From the NCBI GenBank assembly GCA_007135795.1, contig SLIE01000515.1:1-18718 (forward strand): a stretch of DNA of 18,718 nucleotides, given 5' to 3'. Within the stretch, counting starts at the first letter, position 1, and each line of letters starts with the position of its first letter. This document shows positions 1-7,910 of this stretch, one piece after another. The DNA is from Desulfobacterales bacterium (lineage in GTDB: Bacteria > Desulfobacterota > Desulfobacteria > Desulfobacterales > Desulfosalsimonadaceae). The translations under genes were made by a program, and so were the position numbers. Below the pieces are notes generated by a model. That model had not been told where the DNA came from and made no database searches. It was given only the letters and a program-made list of their open reading frames with translations.

Positions 1-1
1 A

Positions 2-2026
2 CAGGTGCTCTCCGGAGAACTGGATCGACGGGCGCAGGAACAGGCCTTTGTCTTTGATGCCCCGGTCATGGCACGTTACGCACGGTTGCGTATAAATTCC
101 AACCACATCGGGACAACCGGGAGAACAATGCTGGGACAATGGAAGGTCATCGCCCAGCCCGGAATACACATCCCCGGCAAATCCGCTCTTAACATCGCAT
201 CTGGGGATATCGGGGCCCACGTCGTCTGGTCAGATCCTTTCCCGAAGCTTTCGAGCCAGCTCCAGAACATGCTGATTGAGGGAGGGCGCACGGATGGCTT
301 CAACCTCAGGGAACCACGTCCCATACGCTGGGTGGTCGGGTTCCCTCATCAGCGTGTAGCCAGGATCACAGAACTGCAGTGGGTCGATGGCCCTGCCGGC
401 AATCGCTTCAGCCCCTTGAGTGAAGTCCTGGTTTCGGTCAGCACGGAATCCCCACTGGGCCCCTGGACTGAACTCGGCACCTGGAAGCTTGATCGCACGA
501 GTGCCGGTGTTGCGCCGTTTGTCCTGTCCGATCCGCTATGGGCGCGCTACGTGTTGTTTACCAGCTATGATCCCGACAAACCGCGCACCTCATGGCAGAT
601 GCCGGAAACCCTGCGAATCATGGAACAGCTACCTGACGAGCACTACCGGTCCATTGCAGCCGAGTGGGGTCATTATAACCGAAAGGCTGTTTATGAACGG
701 CTGGAACAACCGGACCCTGAACCTTTCATATTGCCTGTTAAAGCATATGCCACTCGTGCAGACCCACGTCCCCTGCCGGCCGGGACAGCCCACTCCGGGG
801 CGGTGCAGGTAGGCGAAAGCGAAGACTGGTACCGGATCGAGATGCCTCAAGATGCTGACCGGCTGACGCTGTCCATGCTCGGCAGGCCCAACCTCCGGGT
901 CCAGGTTCAGATGAAAGACGCCGCAGGTGAACCCGTCGCACTGCAGCGTGACGATATTTCACCGCGTGAGCGGGTTATGCGGGCCGAGGTAAGGTCGGGC
1001 GCCGACTACTACCTGCGGGTCTACGAACCGCCCCGATCAATTATTTTTGCCTGGGACAACAGCGGCAGCATGGGTCCGTACAAGGCCGCACTTCACCAGG
1101 GACTTCGGCAGTTTGTCGAGAAAGTTACGCCAGGGCTCGAGTATGCCAACTTCCTGCCTTTTCAGTCCAATAACCCGAAGCTTCTGCATCCGGAGTGGTC
1201 GGACCAGAGCCACCAGCTGTGGGTTACTCTGACCAATTATCACCGCCGGGACGATTCGAGTAACTCTGAACCAAACCTGCTGGCAGCCACCCGGGCGCTT
1301 GCCGACCGGGATGGAGCCCGCGCGATTTTGTTGCTTACTGATGCCGAAACGTTCGGGTTCGCTGACTCCGGAGAACTTTGGGAGGCTATGGCCAAGACGC
1401 CGCCTCAGATTTTCAGCGTGGAACTGCATACCGGCCGGTCCCAGCCCTATCAGCAAAACCTCATGCAGAGCTGGGCATCTGTCAACGCTGGACACTACAA
1501 CTTGTTCAGTTCACAGCAGGACATTGATGTCTCTTTCAGTCGGGCCTCGTGCATGCTTCGCCGGCCGGCCCAGTACACACTGACCGCATTGATGGAGAAG
1601 GAAGAACCGTCCGAGGAAGAGGTTGAGACAGATACAGCGGAACGTCACCAAACCGATATGCTGGAGACACTGACTCAGGAGGGCCGCGTCATCGCCCACG
1701 GGATTTTGTTCGACATCAACAGCCATGCGCTGCGTTCCCAATCCTACACAGTACTGCGTCAAATAGGCTCGATGCTCCGAACCCATCCCGATCTGAGGAT
1801 ACTGATCGAGGGGCATACGGACAGCAGCGGACGAACTTCGTTGAACCAGGTACTGAGCGAGAGGCGGGCGGATTCGGTGCGCAGGTTCCTCATCGACAAC
1901 TATAACATCGACCCCGGGCGCCTTGATTCGATCGGCTATGGCCAGGATCGTCCAACCGACACCAATGATACCGCCCAGGGGCGCCAAAATAACCGGCGTG
2001 TGGAGCTGGTTCGGATTGCGCCTTAA
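2..2026 (+). CDS. vWA and OmpA-domain cell-envelope protein, 5' end outside window
   Basis: The reading frame is open to the window edge, so the N-terminus and any signal peptide are missing; the GTG at 5 is probably internal. Residues below count from that GTG. The first 220 or so look like beta-sandwich, with a discoidin-like phrase ARYARLRI near residue 24. About 265-345 resembles a pre-peptidase C-terminal (PPC) domain. A von Willebrand A domain follows, with the MIDAS motif DNSGSM at 351-356 and LLLTDAE downstream. After an acidic linker comes an OmpA-like peptidoglycan-binding domain (about 560-673), shown by GHTDSSG, LSERRADSVRRFL and GRQNNRRVEL. The family binds diaminopimelate in peptidoglycan through such a domain, so the inferred role is an envelope-anchored, metal-dependent adhesion or recognition protein. 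The next gene starts 34 bp downstream on the same strand, suggesting co-transcription. The domain calls are firm; the ligand is unknown. Confidence 0.85.
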   Translation, partial: QVLSGELDRRAQEQAFVFDAPVMARYARLRINSNHIGTTGRTMLGQWKVIAQPGIHIPGKSALNIASGDIGAHVVWSDPFPKLSSQLQNMLIEGGRTDGFNLREPRPIRWVVGFPHQRVARITELQWVDGPAGNRFSPLSEVLVSVSTESPLGPWTELGTWKLDRTSAGVAPFVLSDPLWARYVLFTSYDPDKPRTSWQMPETLRIMEQLPDEHYRSIAAEWGHYNRKAVYERLEQPDPEPFILPVKAYATRADPRPLPAGTAHSGAVQVGESEDWYRIEMPQDADRLTLSMLGRPNLRVQVQMKDAAGEPVALQRDDISPRERVMRAEVRSGADYYLRVYEPPRSIIFAWDNSGSMGPYKAALHQGLRQFVEKVTPGLEYANFLPFQSNNPKLLHPEWSDQSHQLWVTLTNYHRRDDSSNSEPNLLAATRALADRDGARAILLLTDAETFGFADSGELWEAMAKTPPQIFSVELHTGRSQPYQQNLMQSWASVNAGHYNLFSSQQDIDVSFSRASCMLRRPAQYTLTALMEKEEPSEEEVETDTAERHQTDMLETLTQEGRVIAHGILFDINSHALRSQSYTVLRQIGSMLRTHPDLRILIEGHTDSSGRTSLNQVLSERRADSVRRFLIDNYNIDPGRLDSIGYGQDRPTDTNDTAQGRQNNRRVELVRIAP

Positions 2027-2060
2027 ACCGGTCGTCATTCCTGCAGGGGATGGTACTACA

Positions 2061-4355
2061 ATGAAAAAGAAAACGGCAATCCATCTGGTAATCGCTCTTT
2101 TATCGGGATTGATGCTATCAGCCACCGGAGCGACGGCTTCGGATTCAGCCTCTAAGGGCAATAGCGCTATCGCAGAGGACTATATCAACATCGCCCGTCA
2201 ACTCAGGCAGGATGTTCTGACGCTTGCCAACAACCCTCATGAGCCAAGGGGCGTGATGCTGCACATCGGCCGCGATCCCGTAAATATCACCAATGCAATA
2301 GAGACACAGATATCCTGGCAGCCTGAACTCGGTGTCATTCGGGGTCCGGAAGGAACCTTGTCCTCCGGTAATGGCGGTGATTGGGATCGTGCCGTATTAT
2401 TGAAGGCAGCTCTAGAGGGGGCCGGTTATCCGACGCGCCTGGTCGTAGTGACGCGGGGTGAACAAGAGCGAAGGCAGGTTGTGAAAGGGTTCCTTGCGGT
2501 TAAGGGAAGACCTTTGCTGATGCACCCAGAAAACCCTTATCAGCGCGAAGAAATGATTAATATCGATTTGCTTGATCGATATGGTCTGCCGATTCGCAAC
2601 CATAATATACTCATGGCGGAGGCTGCAGCACGCTGGAATCGCCTGATTGACGAAGCATACGATTCTGGTGAGCGAATGGCCGAGAACATTGTGGGTCGAT
2701 TATCAGACCCGCAAAAGGGACCTCCGGTAGTTTTTGATTTTTCCGCTTGGCAGCAGCGGCTGGAGACAGCCGCGAGCGAGGCTGTCGGCGTGGAGATCCA
2801 GACCCCTAATGGATGGGAACTGATGAAACTGGGCCCGGATGCCGACCAGATTGACTGGGGTCGTGGGCGACATATTTTAAAACCTCCTTCAGAGCGGGTT
2901 GCACGAATTGCGCTCGGCATCGAAATGACGGTGCTCAATGAAGAAGCATCAGTCAAACGGATCTCACTGCTCGACCATTCCATGGAACTGGGACAGCTTT
3001 TCCAGAAGCCGATCCGCCTGGAGATTGCAGCCGACGCGGGAAGTGGCGCCGAAGGCAACGCAGGAAAATGGACGGCCGGACAATGGTACGAAAAGATCGT
3101 AGGCTTTGATCGGTTTCAGGTGGTACTCCAGGTAGGGTCGGAGATGTTCTCATCGCTGGTTTTTGACATGTCCGGCCAGACCTACCAGGTCAGTCGCGAT
3201 GGCCGTATCGAAGGAGCAGCAAGGATGGGGGGCGCTGTGCAGAGGGGCTTTGGAGCGCTGTCGCCCACCTCGAAGGACGAACCAAAAGAACAGGCCACGA
3301 GATTAGAGACGATTGTCCTGACCTTCGAGATAGATCAGCCTGGTGCAGCAATGGTTAGGCGGCAACGCCTCCTGTATGGACCGCTGCGCCCGTATGTGAC
3401 GCCGGTTTTCCATGCCGACATTCTCGCTGCTGGCGGACCTTTCAGTCCCGCATCGGTTCTTTGGATGGCCCTTGACGCGGCCAGTGCCAACGCCGATATG
3501 TGGGCGCGGGTGGCAACGGCAGCGGATCTGGACCAATATCCCGCTAATGTTTCGGTACGTATGCCGGAAATGCTTCATGAATGGCTGCTTGCACACTCGG
3601 ATCTGGCAGATCGCCAGTTGTCCAGAAACCCTGAATTAACGATGCTCTCCGGTTCTTCGGTGAGCATGTGGATGTCACAACCAATGCGAGATGATGAAAA
3701 CAGACAGGTGCTGACGAGAACAGCCCTTGACGTGGTTTGGGATGATTTTCAGTTGGGTCCCCGAAAACAGGTTGACGCCACTGCGGCGCTCAGAGCCAAT
3801 GTTTCACTCGGGGTTGCATCGACCACCTTTGAAGCATTGCTGTTGCGGGAACGTATGCCGCCCGAAACAATCCTGACAGCCCTGACAGCTGCTGAACTTC
3901 TTCTTGCTCATGAAGCAGTTGAACCCTCGAAAGGCGAGGTATCGCCGCTTGCGTCATGGGGCATCGAAAAAAACGAAACCGGGCGTTCCGTCTTTTTTGC
4001 CGGGTCGGGTCAGGTAAACACCTGGTGGAGCATCGATCCGGAAACCGGTGTGACCATCGGACGGGGCGATGGCGGAGAAGGTCAGGCTGCAGTCGAGTAT
4101 GGGAACATTCAAAAACAGAATATCAGTAACCTCAAATGCTTTCTCGAGGCGCTGGGAGGTGGTTCCGGCGGAGATTACATTGCCTGCATGACCGGATTGA
4201 GCGGCAAATCCGGAAAAATGGGCGCCGGGGTGGGAATGCGGAAACAGCTCGGAGGGTTTGACAACCAGGCAAAGGCGTTTGGTGCCTTGTCCCAGGCTGC
4301 AAGTATCCTGAAAGGCATCGATGATGCCAAAGCGCTAACGGGTTCCGGGCATTGA
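2061..4355 (+). CDS. Secreted transglutaminase-like protein lacking the catalytic cysteine
   Basis: The ATG at 2061 is chosen because it follows AGGGGA at a suitable distance and opens a clear signal peptide: MKKKT, a hydrophobic core, then an Ala-rich cleavage region near residue 28. The frame is open further upstream, but that part overlaps the vWA gene. The product has 764 residues. Around residues 85-125 lies a transglutaminase-like core: GTLSSGNGGDWDRA, then LLKAALEGAGYPTRLVV. In active enzymes this reads GDC followed by an alpha helix; here the Cys position is Trp108, so thiol catalysis is not expected. Near residue 653 is WWSIDPETG followed by a Gly-rich GxGQAAVEY stretch, which I recall from other bacterial proteins of this pseudo-transglutaminase type. 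It probably acts in the periplasm or at the surface with the upstream vWA-OmpA protein, perhaps as a binding scaffold. That partnership is inferred from adjacency only. Confidence 0.8.
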   Translation: MKKKTAIHLVIALLSGLMLSATGATASDSASKGNSAIAEDYINIARQLRQDVLTLANNPHEPRGVMLHIGRDPVNITNAIETQISWQPELGVIRGPEGTLSSGNGGDWDRAVLLKAALEGAGYPTRLVVVTRGEQERRQVVKGFLAVKGRPLLMHPENPYQREEMINIDLLDRYGLPIRNHNILMAEAAARWNRLIDEAYDSGERMAENIVGRLSDPQKGPPVVFDFSAWQQRLETAASEAVGVEIQTPNGWELMKLGPDADQIDWGRGRHILKPPSERVARIALGIEMTVLNEEASVKRISLLDHSMELGQLFQKPIRLEIAADAGSGAEGNAGKWTAGQWYEKIVGFDRFQVVLQVGSEMFSSLVFDMSGQTYQVSRDGRIEGAARMGGAVQRGFGALSPTSKDEPKEQATRLETIVLTFEIDQPGAAMVRRQRLLYGPLRPYVTPVFHADILAAGGPFSPASVLWMALDAASANADMWARVATAADLDQYPANVSVRMPEMLHEWLLAHSDLADRQLSRNPELTMLSGSSVSMWMSQPMRDDENRQVLTRTALDVVWDDFQLGPRKQVDATAALRANVSLGVASTTFEALLLRERMPPETILTALTAAELLLAHEAVEPSKGEVSPLASWGIEKNETGRSVFFAGSGQVNTWWSIDPETGVTIGRGDGGEGQAAVEYGNIQKQNISNLKCFLEALGGGSGGDYIACMTGLSGKSGKMGAGVGMRKQLGGFDNQAKAFGALSQAASILKGIDDAKALTGSGH

Positions 4356-4363
4356 GAATGCAC

Positions 4364-4376
4364 CCTTCGGCGAAGG
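4364..4376. repeat. Short inverted repeat after the transglutaminase-like gene
   Basis: CCTTCG and CGAAGG face each other across one base (about 5 bp of stem if folded), nine bases after the stop codon. No T-run follows, so it is not a standard intrinsic terminator. It may be an RNA end-stabilising hairpin or chance. Confidence 0.25.
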
Positions 4377-4490
4377 ACAATTCCAGGGTAATCATAAATT
4401 ACATTCACTGAAACCTACCAATGTCCGAAAACACCACCGTTTTTTTATTTTTCCGGGATTTTCGTTCAAGTATTAAAGGATATTGCTGTC

Positions 4491-5543
4491 ATGCAAACGG
4501 ATTTTCACTTTTATACTGTGTATGCGCTGGCACGGGGCGCTGGCTTCAACCCAGACGATTCGCACACGGTTGCGTATGCCTCGGAGCATACGGATGATGC
4601 AAAATACGAACATACCCTCAAATTTGAAAATGGCGGAAGATTCAAGCAAGTCCTCACAGCACACCGTTTTCTGCATCGACGTGTCTTGAATGATGAAACC
4701 TGTTACCGGATATGGCTGCCATTTCATTTTTTACCCGGGAACCTGGGGGCGGATTTCTATGAAAGGATGGTTACCCGTGCCGGAGGCCTCATTGCAAAAA
4801 GGCTGATGGACGATCTCCTGTCTTCTGCCCATAAGCCTTACTTTCTCCACCGCCTGGGTATATTTCTTCATTGTTATGCCGACACCTGGTCACACCAGAA
4901 TTTTATAGGGATAAGACGCGAAAGCATGAACCAGGTAAGGAAGTTGAAAATAAGAGGCCTTTCCCGCTCGGATTTTAATGCGCACCTGAGGTGGCTGAAG
5001 AAACGTATTCTGGAATATGCCGCCCCCGGGCTGGGACACGCGCAGGCCGGAAGCATACCGGATGAGCCTTACAGGGAATGGAAATACCACAACCATGCAG
5101 ACAAGATATTTGATATTACGAATTCGGTGCGCGCCCTGGATGCAGCCCAGAATTGCTATGAGGTCATGACCAGATTTTTGGAGGTGTTTTCGGATTACTC
5201 CGACAATACTCCCCGACCGTGGCATGAATCGGCAAAGATCTTTGAAAATCTGTTCCAGCATGACGGTGATTTGAAAAACAGAATTAAATCATGGAAAGAA
5301 GCCATTTCAGGAGGCTTCTTTGGGTGGGAACCTCAGGAGGCGGACAAAAAACTGAATTATGATGACCGGGAATGGTTCAAAGCCGCTATTGCTGTTGAAA
5401 AAAGAGCCGATCACGTGGAGTTGTATGAAAGAAAACCCGGGTTTGAAACCAGCCATTGGAAATATTTCCATGACGCCGCCGCATTTCACAGGTTTACTGT
5501 TTTGCATGAAGTGTTGCCGGAACATGGTATTATTTGCGGATGA
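4491..5543 (+). CDS. DUF6765 family protein, possible metal-dependent hydrolase
   Basis: The 350-residue product starts at an ATG preceded by AAAGGAT about 10 bases upstream. The N-terminus MQTDFHFYTVYALARGAGF followed by AYASEHTDDA is characteristic of DUF6765 proteins as I recall them. A conserved-looking helix carries LHCYADTWSHQNF, with H127, D131 and H135 spaced as H-x3-D-x3-H. This recalls the zinc ligands of helical phospholipase C and S1/P1 nuclease folds, so a metal-dependent hydrolase is plausible but unproven. No signal peptide or membrane segment is seen, so it is probably cytoplasmic. Its stop codon overlaps an in-frame ATG of the methyltransferase frame (ATGA at 5540-5543), suggesting the two are expressed together. 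The 135 bp upstream are A+T-rich and could hold a promoter, but no convincing pair of boxes was found. Confidence 0.75.
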   Translation: MQTDFHFYTVYALARGAGFNPDDSHTVAYASEHTDDAKYEHTLKFENGGRFKQVLTAHRFLHRRVLNDETCYRIWLPFHFLPGNLGADFYERMVTRAGGLIAKRLMDDLLSSAHKPYFLHRLGIFLHCYADTWSHQNFIGIRRESMNQVRKLKIRGLSRSDFNAHLRWLKKRILEYAAPGLGHAQAGSIPDEPYREWKYHNHADKIFDITNSVRALDAAQNCYEVMTRFLEVFSDYSDNTPRPWHESAKIFENLFQHDGDLKNRIKSWKEAISGGFFGWEPQEADKKLNYDDREWFKAAIAVEKRADHVELYERKPGFETSHWKYFHDAAAFHRFTVLHEVLPEHGIICG

Positions 5544-5551
5544 GCGAGGTA

Positions 5552-5571
5552 AAAAGTTTAAAAAAACTTTT
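5552..5571. repeat. Perfect A+T-rich inverted repeat between DUF6765 and methyltransferase
   Basis: AAAAGTTT and AAACTTTT flank four A bases, an 8-bp perfect inverted repeat directly after the DUF6765 stop codon. It lies inside the possible N-terminal extension of the methyltransferase frame. It could be a weak hairpin, an operator, or a by-product of Lys/Leu codons. Confidence 0.4.
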
Positions 5572-5653
5572 CAAAGTGCTAAATTTATTCACTCGTAAAA
5601 AGTTGCGCCATCCCTCGGCGTGGCAAAATTTAAAAAAACCGGGTTTGGAGTTT

Positions 5654-6292
5654 ATGACCACACCGCTTTACTACAGCACGCAGTATACCCAATATCACGA
5701 AAAGACATTCCACATTGACCCGTCCTCATTTCTTGCACCGTTTGCAAAACAGCTCAAACCCGGTGCACACGTGCTCGATATCGGATGCGGTTCCGGCCGC
5801 GATCTTCTCTGGCTTGTAAAAAAAGGTTTCCGGGCAACCGGCTTTGAAGCATCCCCCGGACTTGCAGCCCTCGCCAGGCGAAACGCAAACTGCACGGTAA
5901 TCGAAGGCGATTTTGAGTCTTTCGATTTTTCAACACTGAGTGCCGATGCCCTCCTGCTTTCCGGTGCGCTGGTCCACCTACCGCATGATCAAATGGAGTC
6001 CGTACTGCGAAATATTTTGCAGGCACTGACAAACCAAACCGAAGCCCTGGTCTACCTCTCTCTCAAAGAAGGTGGCGAGGGGTATACCGACGCCCATAAC
6101 CGAACCTTCTACCTCTGGCAGGATCCGGATATCCGGTCGGTATTCCGCAAATTGAGCCTCCATGTGATGGACTGTACCCGCACATCATCCGTCCTGGGAA
6201 CAGGGGAGGCATGGCTCGGCTATGTGCTTAAAAAAAGAGATTATCCTATGAGCGGGTATTCTTGCAGCAATTCAGGGAGCAAATTGGTTTAG
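5654..6292 (+). CDS. Class I SAM-dependent methyltransferase
   Basis: A Rossmann-type methyltransferase of about 212 residues. SAM-binding motif I is VLDIGCGSGRD at residues 40-50, followed by the acidic end of beta 2 (TGFEASP) and motif IV-like DALLLSGALVHLP. The N-terminal YYSTQYTQYHEKTF is where family similarity appears to begin, so I chose the ATG at 5654; GGAG lies only three bases before it. The frame is open back to an ATG at 5540 that overlaps the upstream stop codon (ATGA), which would add 38 basic residues (rich in Lys and Leu) and give translational coupling. The start is therefore uncertain. The fold resembles small-molecule methyltransferases; the substrate cannot be told. Pairing with DUF6765 suggests a shared but unknown substrate. 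Confidence 0.8.
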   Translation: MTTPLYYSTQYTQYHEKTFHIDPSSFLAPFAKQLKPGAHVLDIGCGSGRDLLWLVKKGFRATGFEASPGLAALARRNANCTVIEGDFESFDFSTLSADALLLSGALVHLPHDQMESVLRNILQALTNQTEALVYLSLKEGGEGYTDAHNRTFYLWQDPDIRSVFRKLSLHVMDCTRTSSVLGTGEAWLGYVLKKRDYPMSGYSCSNSGSKLV

Positions 6293-6327
6293 GGGACTTT
6301 CTTTCTGCTTGTTTTCAAAAGCGTTCA

Positions 6328-6346
6328 TGTTGTGATCGATACAACA
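6328..6346. repeat. Inverted repeat in the intergenic region after the methyltransferase
   Basis: TGTTGT and ACAACA enclose GATCGAT, giving a 6-bp perfect stem in the 75-bp space between the convergent methyltransferase and the broken DUF3006 gene. No T-run follows. It could be a bidirectional hairpin at the transcript ends or an operator; there is little to decide. Confidence 0.3.
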
Positions 6347-6367
6347 GCAAAGCTGCCAGGCAGGAAT

Positions 6368-6720
6368 TTATTTCTCCCGCAACCGGTCCAAATGACCCCT
6401 CACATTTTTTCTTCTCTCCCCGGTAACTTCTGGATCCGCCGCAAGGTCACCATTTTCGTACAATAAAAGTCAGTCTCCTTCCCGCACTCCGGGCGCCAGA
6501 GACTTTATATCCACCACCATTTCCACTTCATCCGCCCGACCAGAAATGTTGCAAAACCGCCGGATATCTTGTCTATGACCGCATACTTGATGTCGGTTTC
6601 GGTAGTTTCGCCTATCAATCCAGCATCCATTGTAGCATTCTCCGCAACGACAGCCTGGGAACAAAAAAGCGCTATCGAAATGATTACAGCCGCGGAAAGC
6701 ATTTTGAATTTTTCATGCAT
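6368..6720 (-). pseudogene. Exported DUF3006-domain protein, broken by a frameshift and an in-frame stop
   Basis: From the ATG at 6720 the frame encodes a signal peptide (MHEKFK, hydrophobic core, QAVVAEN) and then the start of a DUF3006-like domain: IKYAVIDKISGGFATFLVG. The frame then runs into WKWWWI and stops at 6505. Moving to the -1 frame near 6533-6540 restores a sensible sequence, ADEVEMVVDIKSLAPGVREGD. That is followed by an in-frame TGA at 6470-6472, then LLLYENGD and a C-terminal helix GERRKNVRGHLDRLREK ending at TAA 6368-6370. Joined, the pieces match the usual DUF3006 layout (VIDR.EG.FAVL, LPEGVKEGD, basic terminal helix). I infer a one-base deletion plus a nonsense change. No good ribosome binding site precedes 6720. 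A sequencing error could explain the frameshift but not both lesions easily. Confidence 0.6.
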
Positions 6721-6775
6721 TAGGGGGAGAAGTACTTGACAACCATCTCCTCACAATTCTCCGCCGGGCTCGCGG

Positions 6776-7387
6776 TTACGATTCCCTAATGGTCAATTTT
6801 TCCCCGGCCAGTCTTGCCTTTTGAATTAGTTCGACATCATTGGCCGCCGACTTGCGATCCAGATTGGCGCCATATTGGTGTATAAATTCAAACTGCCCGG
6901 CCCCTAGCGAAAAGGGAACGATATTTAGCCATTCATCCAGGTGCTTGTAAAATTGGCCATACATCGGCGCCGGTTCGGGATCTCCGCGGGAGATGAACAT
7001 CAGCAGTTCCTTGCCCGCCGGGAAAGCCGATTTTATTGTGGTCTTTCCGGTTTGTGGGTCTACGCCCAAATCGAAAAAGCTGTAAAGGCGATCCACCAAT
7101 ATCTTGAACTGGGCGCTGACATGGTACCAGTAAACCGGCGTGCCCAAAACAATGGCATCGAAGGTGGTCATTTCCTGCATCAGCGGCGTAAGATCATCTT
7201 TCTGCACGCATTTGCCCAACTGCTTTTTGCACCCCTCACACCCCAGGCAACCATTGATTTGAAGCTCTCTCAAATTGACCAGGCGGGTTTCGGCGCCTTT
7301 ATCGGCCGCTCCGGCCAAAGCTGCTTCAATCAAAGTCTGGGTATTGGCCTTTTTGCGGGGACTTGCATTAATGCCGATCACTTTCAT
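6776..7387 (-). CDS. Iron-sulfur flavoprotein-like NAD(P)H-dependent FMN reductase
   Basis: A 203-residue flavodoxin-fold protein. The N-terminal MKVIGINASPRKKANT carries the FMN phosphate-binding loop (SPRKKANT, residues 9-16). A compact cysteine cluster follows at C47, C50, C53 and C60 (C-x2-C-x2-C-x6-C). This is the type of motif that binds a [4Fe-4S] cluster in archaeal iron-sulfur flavoproteins (Isf). GTPVYWYHVSAQFKILVDR is the typical flavin-contact stretch of this family. A strong AGGAGG lies four bases before the ATG. In this family electrons pass from ferredoxin or NAD(P)H through FMN to small acceptors, oxygen or peroxide; the acceptor here is unknown. It lies between two gene remnants on the same strand and has no obvious functional neighbour. 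The protein is expected to be cytoplasmic. Confidence 0.85.
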   Translation of the reverse strand: MKVIGINASPRKKANTQTLIEAALAGAADKGAETRLVNLRELQINGCLGCEGCKKQLGKCVQKDDLTPLMQEMTTFDAIVLGTPVYWYHVSAQFKILVDRLYSFFDLGVDPQTGKTTIKSAFPAGKELLMFISRGDPEPAPMYGQFYKHLDEWLNIVPFSLGAGQFEFIHQYGANLDRKSAANDVELIQKARLAGEKLTIRES

Positions 7388-7469
7388 AAAACCTCCTGTA
7401 TCATCATATTGCGTGATTTATGTTTCTCCATATGTCTTCCATGCCCTCTGCAAGCGCATGGCCCGCGGC

Positions 7470-7910
7470 TTATCCGCGATACCCATGAGCGCTTACCAGA
7501 AACAGGTCTGCCTCCTTTGCGCAGGTGATATACTTTTTCCTGCCATTGAGGGTAAAAGCGTTTCCCCGGGTATCATCATCTCCCGACGGTGCAAGCCGTG
7601 ACTGAATGGCGCGGGGGTGCACGCCCCCTTCCTCCGTGATTCAGAAACAGGCGACAGAATCCGCAGGAAGCGTTGGCACCAGTCGCTGCAAGGCGCAGCA
7701 GTATCCGGCCGCAAACGCATAAGCAAAACACTCCGACACCAGTCCGCCAACTACAGCCCGATCTACCGGCGCTTCCCATGGCCCGCCCGCCTCATTAAAA
7801 ATCCGCCGGAAGGAAGCAAAGTCCGGACACGGACTCGGTGTGACGTCCCGGTCCCATGACAGCAGGTGATCAATTATTGCCAGGTTCATTTTTTCGCTTT
7901 CTTTCTTCAC
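7470..7910 (-). pseudogene. N-terminal remnant of an acyl-CoA dehydrogenase with an in-frame TGA
   Basis: A GTG at 7910, with GAGGA just upstream, opens a frame reading MNLAIIDHLLSW, a stretch ending FAAGYCCALQRLVP, and then PADSVACF before a TGA at 7641-7643. The same frame continues with ITEEGGVHPRAIQSRL, FTLNGRKKYITCAKEADLFLVSAH and then TAA at 7470-7472. ITEEGG and GRKKYIT..AEADL are the flavin and substrate-side phrases of the acyl-CoA dehydrogenase middle domain. Only about 146 codons remain of a family usually 350-390 residues long, so the catalytic C-terminal domain is gone. The TGA could be decay of a Trp or Arg codon. Selenocysteine is possible in such organisms but would still give a truncated protein. 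The remaining bases to 7388 show no similarity that I recognise. Confidence 0.6.
7613..7628. repeat. G/C hairpin just downstream of the in-frame TGA
   Basis: Five G and five C bases flank a six-base loop (TGCACG). On the minus strand the stem begins 12 bases after the TGA at 7641-7643. The position falls where bacterial selenocysteine insertion elements occur, but the loop lacks a leading G, so it is more likely incidental. Confidence 0.3.

Noticed and set aside
1511..2161. A 216-codon minus-strand frame across the vWA-OmpA 3' end
   Set aside because: It is antisense to the conserved OmpA domain and the next signal peptide; no recognisable family.
6470..7643. Genome-wide reading of TGA as Trp (an alternative code), prompted by two in-frame TGA codons
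   Set aside because: TGA ends several intact genes at the expected length, such as those ending at 4355 and 5543, and TGG is used normally for Trp. Both in-frame TGAs lie in genes with other lesions.
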